DNA of 64,000 nucleotides, taken from contig NZ_NETK01000001.1 of NCBI RefSeq assembly GCF_002343915.1, forward strand, positions 1,364,001 through 1,428,000, written 5' to 3'. Every line of letters begins with the position of its first letter. The stretch's first letter is position 1. Source of the DNA: Nannocystis exedens. Lineage in GTDB: Bacteria > Myxococcota_A > Polyangia > Nannocystales > Nannocystaceae. The notes below the pieces were generated by a model. It saw only the letters and a list, made by a program, of their open reading frames with translations, did no database searches and was not told the DNA's origin. Of the stretch, positions 34,314 through 42,823 are shown piece after piece. Made by a program: the position numbers and the translations under genes.

Positions 34314-34982
34314 GTGTCCGACCATCCTCCGCGGCGCGAAGTGGTGCACGGCGACGCCGTCGCCTGGCTCGCCGAGCGACCTGGCCTCGAAGACAGCTCC
34401 GTGATCGCCACCATGCCGGACGTCAGCGAGCTCGGGGTCAGCCTCGAGCGCTGGCGCGAGTTCTTCCTGAGCGCCGCGCGGGCGGTCCTGCTCGCCGCGC
34501 CCGCCGACGGCCTCGCCGTCTTCATCCAGACCGACAACAAGCACGAGGGCCGCTGGGTGTCGAAGGCCGGCCTCGTGCTGCGCGTCGCCGACGAGCTCGA
34601 CGTCCCGCTCCTCTTCCACAAGATCGTGTGCCGGCGCCCGCCCGGCAGCCTCATCCACGGCCGCCCCGGCTACTCGCACATCCTCGCGTTCTCTCGCCGC
34701 GCGCGCGACGACGCCGATCATCCGACCCCGGACGTCCTGCCCGACCTCGGGGCCATGCCGTGGAGCCACAGCATCGGCACGCGCGCCGCCGAGGCGGCCG
34801 TCGCCGCCGTGCGCCGCCTGTCGCCCCGCACCACCCGGATCGTCGTCCCGTTCTGCGGCCTCGGCACGATCCTCGCGGTCGCCAACGCCCGGGGCTTCGA
34901 CGCCGTCGGCATCGAGCGCAACCGCAAGCGGGCCGAGGCGGCCCGCACCTTCGAGCTCGACCCCGCGCCGGCCGTCAAGTGA
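34314..34982 (+). CDS. SAM-methyltransferase-like protein (DNA-methylase fold)
   Basis: 222 residues. 'VVPFCGLGTILAVANARGFDAVGIE' near the C-terminus matches the SAM-binding motif I of amino-methyltransferases of the N4/N6 type, in circularly permuted order. The position where DPPY/SPPY is expected reads 'ATMPDVSEL', so catalysis on DNA adenine or cytosine is doubtful. It may act on another substrate or be a diverged relative. GTG start at 34314. No restriction gene is nearby. Confidence 0.65.
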   Translation: MSDHPPRREVVHGDAVAWLAERPGLEDSSVIATMPDVSELGVSLERWREFFLSAARAVLLAAPADGLAVFIQTDNKHEGRWVSKAGLVLRVADELDVPLLFHKIVCRRPPGSLIHGRPGYSHILAFSRRARDDADHPTPDVLPDLGAMPWSHSIGTRAAEAAVAAVRRLSPRTTRIVVPFCGLGTILAVANARGFDAVGIERNRKRAEAARTFELDPAPAVK

Positions 34983-34995
34983 TCCCGCGGGCGAC

Positions 34996-35216
34996 ATGCC
35001 TCATGCGACATGCTCGAAACGACATGTCTGTTTCGCCATATCAATCCTGACGGCTCACCGCTCCGAAGCCGGCTGGCACCGGCGCCTCGTCTCAAAGGAC
35101 AGACTGGCGGCCCGAACCGCGTAGGACTTCGACGGCTGACGCGGCGTCACATGTCCCCGAGGGCAGCCCCGCAGCCCGCCCCCGCCGCATTCGCCGTGCT
35201 ACCTGTCCGCAAGGAC
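34996..35216. repeat. 14-bp repeats between convergent genes (array plus dispersed)
   Basis: Four tandem units start at 34996, 35010, 35024 and 35038. Single units follow near 35089, at 35151 and at 35203; the last ends four bases before the enoyl-CoA hydratase stop (35220). The unit at 35203 has the spacer GCAA, a GNRA-type loop. Confidence 0.8.
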
Positions 35217-35219
35217 ACC

Positions 35220-36032
35220 TCACTCCGGATCGCGGAACACCGGGGCCCGGCGCTCGAGCACCGCGCGGACCGCCTCCATCTGGTTCTCGCCGCCGAGCAG
35301 GGGCAGCTGGAGCTCGGTCTCGCGGCGGAACGCGGCGGCCGTGTCGAGCTCGGGGGCCTCGTTGCACAGCGCCTTGGCCGCGCGGATCGCCTGCGGCGAC
35401 TGCCCGGCGATCGTGCGTGCCAGCTCGCGGGCGGCGGCCAGCGGGTCGGCCTCGACGCGCGTCACGAGCCCGAGGCGAGCCGCCTCCTCGCCGGTCACGC
35501 TGCGGGCGGTGTACATCAGCTCGCGGGCGATGTCGGCGCGGACCAGCCGCAGCAGCGTCTTCGACGCGCTCATGTCGGGGATGAGGCCGTAGCGCAGCTC
35601 CATCACCGCGAGCTGGGCGTCGGGCGCGGCGAGCCGGACGTCGCAGGCGAGCGCGAGCTGGAGGCCGCCGCCGATCGCGGCGCCGTGGATCGCGGCGATC
35701 ACCGGCACGGGCACCTCGGCCCAGATCCAGCACGCGAGCTGGGCCAGGTTGGCGGCCGCGCCGGCCTCGCGCGCGAGCAGCTTCTGCCCGATCTCCGGCG
35801 CCGCCAAAAAGGCCCCCCAGTCGAGGCCGGCGCAGAACGCCTTGCCCTCGCCGTGCAGCACGACCACGCGCACCTTGGGGTCGGCCGCGACCTGGCGACC
35901 GGCGGCGACCAGCGCCTCGAACATCGGCAGGTCGAGGCCGTTGCGCTTGTCGGGGCGGTTGAGGCGGACGTCGGCGACTCCGGCGTCGACGGAGACGATC
36001 ACGCGCGGCGGGCTCTCGCTCATACGCGCCAT
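35220..36032 (-). CDS. Enoyl-CoA hydratase/isomerase family protein
   Basis: 270 residues. Crotonase-fold motifs: 'KAFCAGLDWG' and 'GAAIGGGLQLALACDVRLA' (oxyanion hole), then 'VMELRYGLIPDMSASKTL' with the Glu expected for hydratases. It acts on CoA esters, probably in fatty acid or branched-chain breakdown. An alternative ATG at 36023 (MSESPP) is nearly as good. No other beta-oxidation gene is adjacent. Confidence 0.9.
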   Translation of the reverse strand: MARMSESPPRVIVSVDAGVADVRLNRPDKRNGLDLPMFEALVAAGRQVAADPKVRVVVLHGEGKAFCAGLDWGAFLAAPEIGQKLLAREAGAAANLAQLACWIWAEVPVPVIAAIHGAAIGGGLQLALACDVRLAAPDAQLAVMELRYGLIPDMSASKTLLRLVRADIARELMYTARSVTGEEAARLGLVTRVEADPLAAARELARTIAGQSPQAIRAAKALCNEAPELDTAAAFRRETELQLPLLGGENQMEAVRAVLERRAPVFRDPE

Positions 36033-36051
36033 GATAACCGATCGCGCGGGC

Positions 36052-36783
36052 TCAGGCGGACCGGCGCGCGAGCCAGCGGAACACGATCACGTGGCCCGCG
36101 AGCGCGGCCCCGACGCAGAACGGCACGATCCAGCCGTAGGGGAAGTGGAACGCCAGCAGCACCGCCGGATCCCTGGTGAAGTGGCGGAACGGCACCGGCG
36201 ACGACAGCACCGCGATCGTGGCGACGTTGACCAGCAACGCGGTGCCGAGCAGGTTGAACGCCCACACGAGCGGCCGCGAGGGCCCGCGCCGCCACAGCCA
36301 CAGCCCGGCGAGCGCCGCGGCGATGCCGGTGACGATGTCGAGGTTGCAGGCCTCGTAGGTCATCTGGATCGGCAAGGTGCCCTGGCGGTACCAGCTGTGC
36401 AGCACCAGCTCGAGCGGGAGGCGAAACGCCTGGAAGCCGACCAGCGCGGCGATCGGCACGCCGGCCGCCAGGCGCGCCCCGGGCCGCGTCAGCGCGAACG
36501 CCAGGGCGACCGCCAGCGAGCCGGCGAAGAAGAACAGCGCCCGCGGCGGCAACGTGTCGGCCTCCAGCACCCCCGACCACGACACGAGCCCGGTGGTCGC
36601 CAGCCAGGCGAGCGCGCCCGCGGCCGTCCCGATCGTCCACCGCCGCACCTGCGCCGGCGGCTCGCCGAGCGCTCGTCCCGCCCGCGCGGTGGCGAGGACG
36701 AGCATGCCGACGACCGCGGCGACGATGACGACGAAGGCGGCGGTGCTGGCCGCGGAGGGGATGATCATCGGCGGGACGGTCAC
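36052..36783 (-). CDS. Multi-pass membrane protein, unknown function
   Basis: 243 residues, seven or eight hydrophobic helices. GTG at 36783 with AGAGGAG 6 bases upstream sets the start, shorter than the frame that begins at 36831. Conserved features seen are 'SWYRQGTLPIQMTYEACNLDI' and 'FHFPYGWIVPF'. Divergent from the HxlR regulator 65 bp away, which may control it. Confidence 0.75.
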   Translation of the reverse strand: MTVPPMIIPSAASTAAFVVIVAAVVGMLVLATARAGRALGEPPAQVRRWTIGTAAGALAWLATTGLVSWSGVLEADTLPPRALFFFAGSLAVALAFALTRPGARLAAGVPIAALVGFQAFRLPLELVLHSWYRQGTLPIQMTYEACNLDIVTGIAAALAGLWLWRRGPSRPLVWAFNLLGTALLVNVATIAVLSSPVPFRHFTRDPAVLLAFHFPYGWIVPFCVGAALAGHVIVFRWLARRSA

Positions 36784-36848
36784 GGCGACTCCTCTGCTGA
36801 GCGTATCAACGAGTAAAGCGCTTGCTATCAAAAAATGTAGTATGCAGA
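36784..36848. promoter_or_regulatory. AT-rich divergent promoter region
   Basis: The 65-bp gap between the membrane protein and HxlR starts is locally AT-rich (AAGCGCTTGCTATCAAAAAA), standing out in this GC-rich DNA. It probably holds both promoters and the HxlR operator. A clear dyad could not be fixed. Confidence 0.5.
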
Positions 36849-37502
36849 ATGAGACCCGTGACCGAGCGTCGCGGCTACCACCAGTTCTGCGGGGTCTCGC
36901 GCGCGCTCGACATCGTCGGCGAGCGCTGGACGCTGCTGCTGGTGCGCGATCTGCTGCTCGGCGGCCGCCGCTTCAGCGACCTGCTCGCCGCCCTGCCCGG
37001 GCTGACGCCGAATTTGCTGTCGCGCCGCCTGAAGGAGATGCAGGCGCACGGCCTCGTCGCCCAGCGCCGCCTGCCGCCCCCGCACGCAGCCACGCTGTAC
37101 GAGCTGACCCCGCTCGGGCGCGAGCTCGAACCCGTGGTGTTCGCCCTCGGCCGCTTCGGCGCCCGCTGGCTCGGCGCCCCCACGGCCGACGACCGCACCG
37201 ACCCGCGCTGGGCCATGGTCTCGCTCAAGCGCCGCTACGTCGGCAGCGATCGCCCGCGGTGCGCCGAGCTCCGCGTCGACGGCCTCTCCTTCACCGTCCG
37301 CACCGGCGGGCCCGCGGCCGAACTGGTCGACGGGGCCCCGACGGCCGCGGAGCTGGTGCTCGCCGGTCCGCTGCGCAGCTTCGCCGCGTGGATCGTGCAG
37401 GGCGCCTCGGCGCGCGCGCTGGTGAGCGAGGGAGCGCTGGTCCGCGAGGGCCCGGCGCAGGCGCTGACCGACCTGGCCCGCGCGTTCGGCCTGCGACCGT
37501 AG
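36849..37502 (+). CDS. HxlR-family winged-helix regulator
   Basis: 217 residues. N-terminal winged helix with 'CGVSRALDIVGERWTLLLVRDLLLGGRRFSDLLAALPGL', 'NLLSRRLKEMQAHGLV' and 'YELTPLGREL', the standard HxlR pattern. HxlR proteins sense redox or aldehyde stress or ligands through an N-terminal Cys; Cys is present here just before the first helix. The C-terminal 100 residues (SCP2-like) are longer than in basic members. Divergent from a membrane protein. Confidence 0.88.
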   Translation: MRPVTERRGYHQFCGVSRALDIVGERWTLLLVRDLLLGGRRFSDLLAALPGLTPNLLSRRLKEMQAHGLVAQRRLPPPHAATLYELTPLGRELEPVVFALGRFGARWLGAPTADDRTDPRWAMVSLKRRYVGSDRPRCAELRVDGLSFTVRTGGPAAELVDGAPTAAELVLAGPLRSFAAWIVQGASARALVSEGALVREGPAQALTDLARAFGLRP

Positions 37503-37864
37503 AGCGAATCTGTCTCTTCGGACACCTCGCGTCGCAACTTCCTCGCGCCTGTCGCTTCGAACATTCGCCTCGCGTCGCAACCTCACCGCACTGTCGCCTC
37601 GCCTCGCGACCTCCGCGTGCCTGTCTCTCCGGACCGGCCCGCGCGTCGCGGCCTCGCCATACCAGTCTCTTCGGACATCCTCCCGCGGCGCAGGCCGGGC
37701 GCGTGAACTACCGCTGACCCCGCCCGCCGGGCCCGCCGGCGCGCCGGCGAGCGTCCCGCGCCTCCCGCGCAAAACCGCCCCTCCCTCGCGCGCGCGACCC
37801 TCCTGCCCCGCGGACCTCGTCGCGCTCGCGCCTGCGGCCCGGCGGGGTATCGTCTCTTGCGATC
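37503..37864. repeat. Spaced 14-bp repeats with 42-bp superperiod in an intergenic region
   Basis: Five related units start at 37510, 37549, 37591, 37621 and 37663, separated by 39, 42, 30 and 42 bp. Four of the five are recognisable TGTC..C..GAC units, and between them the sequence CTCGCGTCGCAAC recurs. All distances are multiples of three, and 42 is three times 14. No gene is supported. The eutBC gene's promoter should lie near 37700-37850. Confidence 0.65.
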
Positions 37865-40105
37865 ATGCCGGTCGTCCGAGTCCACGACGCCCAGCCCGAC
37901 GACGACCTGTTCGCCTACCTCGCGCGCACCGGCGGCGACGAGGCGCGGCGGGCGGCGCTGGTCGGGGCCGCCAACGAGTTTAAGGAGGGCGACGCCGCCC
38001 TCGGCCTCGACGCCGCCGACCTGTCCTCGCGGACAGCCGCGCGCCGGCTCCTCGCCAACACCCCGGTCGGCCGGCTCGCGGCCGCCCCGCTGTTCCGCGA
38101 CGAGCTGTACGACGCCCTCCAGGCCGCCCTCGACCCGTGCGCCGCGGCCCACGTCGCCGGATGGTCTTTGGGCCAGCTCAAGACCTTCGTCCTGACCGCG
38201 GGCGAGGCCGAGGTGACCCAGCTCCTGCCGGGCCTCGCCAGCGACGTCGTCGCCTGTCTGGTCAAGATCATGAGCGACGCCGAGCTCGTGGCCCTCGGCG
38301 CGCGGCTGTTCCACCCGCTGCCCGGCAGCCGGCTCGGCGCCCGCGGCTACCTGGGCGCGCGGATCCAGCCGAACAGCCCGACCGACCACCCCGACGACAT
38401 CCGCTGGCAGGTGCTGGCCGGCTGGTCGTACGCCGTCGGCGACGTCGTCCTCGGCACCAACCCGGTGTCGTCCGAGCCGCGCTCGGTGGCCGCGGTCGAG
38501 GCTGCTCTTTGGGACATCCTGGTCGGCTTCGGCCTGCAGGACACCCTGCCCCACTGCGTCCTCGCCCACATCGACGTCCAGGCCGAGGTCGAGCGCCTCG
38601 CCCCCGGCACCACCGGGATCTGGTTCCAGAGCATCGCCGGCTCCGACGCCGCCAACGCCACCTTCGGCCTCGACCTCGACCGCCTGCGCCGCCACGCCCG
38701 CGGCCGCACGGGCCGCTGGGGCCTGTACTTCGAGACAGGTCAGGGCGCCGACTTCACCAACGGCCACGGCCGCGGCGTCGACATGGTCGTCCACGAGGCG
38801 CGCAAGTACGGCCTCGCGCGCCTCCTGAAGGCCGACATCGCCGACGCTCGCCGCCGCCTCGGCCTCGACCCGGCCCCGTGGGTCCACGTCAACGACGTCG
38901 CCGGCTTCATCGGCCCCGAGGTGTTCCGCACCCGCGAGCAGCTGGTGCGGTGCTGCCTCGAGGACATCGCCATGGCCAAGCTGCACGGCCTGATGATCGG
39001 CCTCGACGTGTGCGCCACCCTGCACATGGACATCGGCCTCGACGACCTCGACTGGTGCCTCGAGCGGATCGCCCCGGCCTGCCCGGGCTACCTCATGGCC
39101 CTGCCGACCAAGAACGACCCGATGCTCGGCTACCTCACCACCGCCTTTCAGGACCACGTGCGCCTGCGCGAGCGGTTCGCCACCCGCGTCGACGATCGCA
39201 TGTGGGCGTTCTTCCGCGACCGCCTCGGCGTGGTCGACGAGCGCGGGCGGCCGACGGCGCGCTTCGGCGATCCGGTGTGGGTCTACTTGCAGTGGTGCCG
39301 CGCCCGCGGCGACGCGCGCCCGGCCGACGTCGTCGCCGGCGAGGGCCAGGCCGCCCTGGCCGCCGTGCGGGCCCGCGGCGTGGCGATCGGCGAGGGCCAC
39401 GGCGACCGCCCGTGGGACCTCCCGCCCGCCCTCGACGCCGAGGTCCGCTCGCTGTGCGCCGACGCCAAGGCCAGCCTGCGCGCCGAATGGAGGCCCGAGT
39501 TCGTGGCCAAGATCCCCGGCGCCCGCCGCCTCCGCACCCGCGCCGGCGACCGCGACGAGTACATCCTGCGCCCGCCCACCGGCGAGGCGCTGAGCCCCGC
39601 CGCGCTCGCCGAGCTCCATGGCCTGAAGGACAGCTACGCCGGCCGCTTCGACGCCGTCCTGGTCGTGTCCGACGGCCTCAACGCCCGCGCGCTGATGGAC
39701 GACCACCACCTGTTCCCCTTCCTCGACGTCCTCGCCCCCGAGCTGCGCGCCGCCGGCCTCGCGCTCGCGCCCGACGTGTTCGTGCTCCACGGCGGCCGCG
39801 TCCGCGCCGGCTACGCCGTCGGCGCGGCCCTGTTCGCCGACCTGCCCGGCCCGCGCCGCCTGATCCACGTCATCGGCGAGCGCCCCGGCACCATGCACCA
39901 CGCCTTCTCAATCTACCTCACCGCGGCCGACGGCGCGGCCTGGGCCGACCCGCGGGCGATCGATCACCACATCACCCGCGTGATCTCCGGCGTCGCCGAC
40001 ACCGCCTACCCGCCCGAGCGAGCCGCGCGCGACGCCGTCGCCATGCTTCAGGACATGTTTTCAAAGGCATGCCCGTTCGAACATGCCTCTCGGGGCATGT
40101 CCTGA
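37865..40105 (+). CDS. Ethanolamine ammonia-lyase, fused EutB-EutC
   Basis: 746 residues. N-terminal about 475 residues match the large subunit EutB ('YLGARIQPNSPTDHPDDIRWQ', 'GTNPVSSEP', 'YFETGQGADFTNGHG'); the C-terminal part from about 500 matches EutC ('VVSDGLNARALMDDHHL', 'FVLHGGRVRAGYAVG', 'IGERPGTMHHAFSIYLTA'). The enzyme uses adenosylcobalamin to convert ethanolamine to acetaldehyde and ammonia; the two subunits are usually separate. No EutA reactivase, transporter or microcompartment gene is adjacent. The last about 20 residues (LQDMFSKACPFEHASRGMS) are encoded by a 14-bp repeat array that also supplies the stop codon. Confidence 0.92.
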   Translation: MPVVRVHDAQPDDDLFAYLARTGGDEARRAALVGAANEFKEGDAALGLDAADLSSRTAARRLLANTPVGRLAAAPLFRDELYDALQAALDPCAAAHVAGWSLGQLKTFVLTAGEAEVTQLLPGLASDVVACLVKIMSDAELVALGARLFHPLPGSRLGARGYLGARIQPNSPTDHPDDIRWQVLAGWSYAVGDVVLGTNPVSSEPRSVAAVEAALWDILVGFGLQDTLPHCVLAHIDVQAEVERLAPGTTGIWFQSIAGSDAANATFGLDLDRLRRHARGRTGRWGLYFETGQGADFTNGHGRGVDMVVHEARKYGLARLLKADIADARRRLGLDPAPWVHVNDVAGFIGPEVFRTREQLVRCCLEDIAMAKLHGLMIGLDVCATLHMDIGLDDLDWCLERIAPACPGYLMALPTKNDPMLGYLTTAFQDHVRLRERFATRVDDRMWAFFRDRLGVVDERGRPTARFGDPVWVYLQWCRARGDARPADVVAGEGQAALAAVRARGVAIGEGHGDRPWDLPPALDAEVRSLCADAKASLRAEWRPEFVAKIPGARRLRTRAGDRDEYILRPPTGEALSPAALAELHGLKDSYAGRFDAVLVVSDGLNARALMDDHHLFPFLDVLAPELRAAGLALAPDVFVLHGGRVRAGYAVGAALFADLPGPRRLIHVIGERPGTMHHAFSIYLTAADGAAWADPRAIDHHITRVISGVADTAYPPERAARDAVAMLQDMFSKACPFEHASRGMS

Positions 40106-40110
40106 GCGAC
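40043..40110. repeat. 14-bp repeat array encoding the EutBC C-terminus
   Basis: Units start at 40055, 40069, 40083 and 40097, with a 12-bp partial at 40043. The stop TGA (40103-40105) is inside the last unit. Confidence 0.82.
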
Positions 40111-40220
40111 TCGCCCCCGGCCCCGGGCCGCCGACCCTCTCGCGCGCCCCCGTGCCCGGCGCATCCCCAAGGCGCCGGTCGAGGCGTCGCGCGCCGCGCC
40201 GCAGCCCCCGGCGTCATCAG

Positions 40221-40276
40221 ATGCTCTTCACGGCATGCTCTTCACGACATGTCTACTCGGTCACGTTCTCCGAAGC
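40221..40276. repeat. 14-bp repeat array before the dinB stop (4 units)
   Basis: Units at 40221, 40235, 40249 and 40263, exact period, the last ending 2 bases before the dinB stop (40278). With the previous array it fills much of the convergent gap between eutBC and dinB. Confidence 0.8.
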
Positions 40277-40277
40277 C

Positions 40278-41558
40278 CTACCGCCGCCGCTTGGCCGGCT
40301 CGTTCGGGCGCGAGTGGGTGATCGCCCCGGTGGTGCCCGGCCGGCGCTCGCTGCCGGCCTCGGCGGGGAACAGCGCCTGGTGCCCGTGGCGCTCGCGCAC
40401 GGCCGACAGGACCGCCTGCAGCGCCGCGCTGCGCGGCGGGGGCTCGCTCGCGGGCCCGAGCAGGTCGAGCTGGACCTCGCGCTCGGGCGCCTCGAACTGG
40501 CTGACGCTGACGCCGGTCAGGCGGAAGCCGCGGCCGTCGGTGTCGACCGCCTCGAGCAGGCGGCAGGCGGCGCCGTGGATCTCGCGGTAGTCGTCGGTCG
40601 CGCGCGGCAGGGTGATCTGGCGCGTCTCGGTGACGAAGTCGCCGTCGCGGATCTTGAGGCTCACGCAGCGGGCGCGCAGGCCCTGGGCGACCAGGCGGTC
40701 GGCGACCCGCGTCGCCTGCGACAGCAGGCAGCGGCGCAGGGCGGGCACGCCGACGACGTCGACCGCGTAGGTGTCCTCGTGCCCGAGCGACTTGGCGGCG
40801 CGGTCGGGCACCACCGCGCGCTCGTCGAGCCCGAGGCTGAGGCGGTACATGTGCTGCCCGTGCGCCCCGAACATCTCGACCAGCGCCGCCTCGCCGAGCC
40901 GCCGCAGGTCGCCGACCGTGTGGACCCCGCGGCGCTGCAGCTTCTCCTGCGTGCGCGGCCCGACGCCCCACAGCTCGCCGATCGGCAGCGGCGTCAGGAA
41001 CTCGAGCTCGGTGCCCGCCGGGATCTCCGTCAGCCCGTCGGGCTTGTGCATGCCGCTGGCGATCTTCGCCAGGAACTTCACGCTCGCCAGCCCGACCGAG
41101 CACGTCAGCCCGACCTCCTGATGCACCGCCACCCGCAGCGCCTCGGCCACCCCGCGCGGCGGCCCCCACAGCCGCTCGGTGCCGGCGAGGTCGATGAACG
41201 CCTCGTCGATCGACAGCCCCTCGACCAGCGGCGAGAAGCGCTCGAACACCGCGAACACCGAGCGCGACACCTCGGCGTACAGCGCGTGCCGCGGCGGCAC
41301 CACCACCGCCTGCGGGCACAGCCGCAGCGCCACCGCCATCGGCTGGGCCGAGCGGCAGCCGAACTTGCGCGCCTCGTAGCTGGCCGCCGCCACCACCCCG
41401 CGCCGCCCGGCCCCGCCGACCAGCACCGGCAGCCCGCGCAGCTGCGGCTGCTCGCGCACCTCGACCGAGGCGAAGAACGCGTCCATGTCGACGTGCAGGA
41501 TGGCCCTCGCGCCCCCCGCCGGCCCGGCCCCGCCGACCATGTCCGTCGCGCCGCTCAC
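40278..41558 (-). CDS. dinB: DNA polymerase IV (Y-family)
   Basis: 426 residues. Catalytic carboxylates in 'LHVDMDAFFASVEVRE' and 'SIDEAFIDLAGTERL', steric-gate/palm region 'SYEARKFGCRSAQPM', and helix-hairpin 'GELWGVGPRTQEKLQRRGVHTVGDL'. A clamp-binding motif QLDLLG is present near the C-terminus. It performs translesion DNA synthesis. GTG start at 41558. No LexA-like box with clear function is seen upstream. Confidence 0.93.
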   Translation of the reverse strand: MSGATDMVGGAGPAGGARAILHVDMDAFFASVEVREQPQLRGLPVLVGGAGRRGVVAAASYEARKFGCRSAQPMAVALRLCPQAVVVPPRHALYAEVSRSVFAVFERFSPLVEGLSIDEAFIDLAGTERLWGPPRGVAEALRVAVHQEVGLTCSVGLASVKFLAKIASGMHKPDGLTEIPAGTELEFLTPLPIGELWGVGPRTQEKLQRRGVHTVGDLRRLGEAALVEMFGAHGQHMYRLSLGLDERAVVPDRAAKSLGHEDTYAVDVVGVPALRRCLLSQATRVADRLVAQGLRARCVSLKIRDGDFVTETRQITLPRATDDYREIHGAACRLLEAVDTDGRGFRLTGVSVSQFEAPEREVQLDLLGPASEPPPRSAALQAVLSAVRERHGHQALFPAEAGSERRPGTTGAITHSRPNEPAKRRR

Positions 41559-41653
41559 GCCGAGCGAAGCCTAGCGCGCCCGCGCCCGCCCGTCACGCGC
41601 GCGAACGCGCGCCCGCGCCTCCGCCGCCGGTCGGCGAAGCTGACTCCGTCGCC

Positions 41654-41723
41654 ATGTCTCGAGCGACATGCCCTTCCGGGCATGCCCCGAAGCGCATGCT
41701 CTCTCGGGCATGTCCTTTTGATC
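41654..41723. repeat. 14-bp repeat array upstream of dinB and at the lipid-kinase stop (5 units)
   Basis: Units start at 41654, 41668, 41682, 41696 and 41710, an exact period. The last overlaps the stop of the lipid-kinase-like gene (41722-41724). This is the clearest example of the tandem phase. Confidence 0.85.
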
Positions 41724-42681
41724 AGCTCTTCGGCTCGACCTCGAGCTCGGGCAGCCCCTCCAGCTTGCGCTCGTCGCAGCTCTGCGACGGCGGCGGCGCC
41801 GGCACCAGCACCTTCAGGCTGCGGGGCACGCACTCGACGGTCACGGGCGTCTCGCCGACGTCTTCGCCGTCGATGAGCACCGGCTGCGGCGGGTCGGCGC
41901 GGATCGTCGCGCGCGTCACCGGCAAGAAGCCGATGTCGTCGCGGGTCGCGGGGTTCTGGCTGAGCCCGGAGCGGTACAGGTGCAGCGCCGTGCCGATGCC
42001 GGAGCCGAGGTCGTCGAAGGCGATCAGGGTGACGTCGAGCTTCCCGTCGTCGCCGCACACCGTCGTCGGCCCCTGGGCGAACAGCGTGTGCAGCGGCGCG
42101 AGGTTGGCCACGGCGACGTTGGTGACCTTGCAGCGGATGATCTCGCTCTCGGTCTCGAGCTCGAGCGAGAACGGCTCGAGCTCGGACAGCCGCTGCAGGC
42201 CGGTGGCGATGTACGCGAGCAGGCCCCAGCGGTTCTTCGCCTCGCGCGACGTCTCGCCGATCGCGGCCGCGTGGAAGCCGACCGACGCGAACAGCAGCGC
42301 CGTGCGCCCGGCCGCGCGGGCGGTGTCGATCGCGTGCGGCTGGCCGGTGCAGGCGTTCTCGAGCGCGCCCGCGAGGTCGAGCGGGATCGAGAGGGCGCGC
42401 GCGAAGCTGTTGGCCGTGCCGCGCGGGAGCACGGCCAGCGGCACCTCGCCGCCGATCAGGCGCGAGGCCACCAGCGACACCGTGCCGTCGCCGCCGGCCG
42501 CGATCACGACCGCCGGCTCGCTCGCCAGCGCCGCCGCGGCGCACGCGTCCGCGTCACGCTCGGGGCTGGTCTCGAACACCGACAGCGCGTACGTCTGTTC
42601 GAGCGCGGCGACGACCTGGGACAGCTCGTCGCGGGCTGCGCCGGCGACCGGGTTCCACACCAGCGCGGCGCGCGGCTTCAC
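41722..42681 (-). CDS. Diacylglycerol/lipid kinase family protein
   Basis: 319 residues. 'LVWNPVAGAA' and 'VIAAGGDGTVSLVASRL' (GGDGT nucleotide motif) followed by 'AVLPRGTANSFARAL' match the DAGK catalytic domain. C-terminal half resembles the YegS/BmrU fold. It probably phosphorylates a lipid. ATG at 42681, divergent from the gene at 42824. Confidence 0.87.
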   Translation of the reverse strand: MKPRAALVWNPVAGAARDELSQVVAALEQTYALSVFETSPERDADACAAAALASEPAVVIAAGGDGTVSLVASRLIGGEVPLAVLPRGTANSFARALSIPLDLAGALENACTGQPHAIDTARAAGRTALLFASVGFHAAAIGETSREAKNRWGLLAYIATGLQRLSELEPFSLELETESEIIRCKVTNVAVANLAPLHTLFAQGPTTVCGDDGKLDVTLIAFDDLGSGIGTALHLYRSGLSQNPATRDDIGFLPVTRATIRADPPQPVLIDGEDVGETPVTVECVPRSLKVLVPAPPPSQSCDERKLEGLPELEVEPKS

Positions 42682-42823
42682 GACGGCCTCCGGCGCGCGG
42701 CGAGGCGAGCGACCCGCGCACGCCGCTCGGCGGGCGAATCATGGGGGCCCGGGCGGTCGAGCCCAGGCGGCGTCGTCTGCCGCGTTGCGGTGTTCATCTC
42801 CGGAGTGTGCCACGCTTCACGAC

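Noticed and set aside
36377..37717. A rightward 446-residue frame over the membrane protein and HxlR genes
   Set aside because: It is out of frame with both supported genes and has no consistent domain; it is a composition artefact.
40221..41723. The palindrome as a LexA (SOS) box
   Set aside because: CTGTCC-N4-GGACAG does fit the general CTGT-N8-ACAG form and lies near dinB, but many copies have ATG instead of CTG, there are far too many, they are in tandem, and the nearest ones are beyond the dinB stop or over a neighbouring gene's stop.
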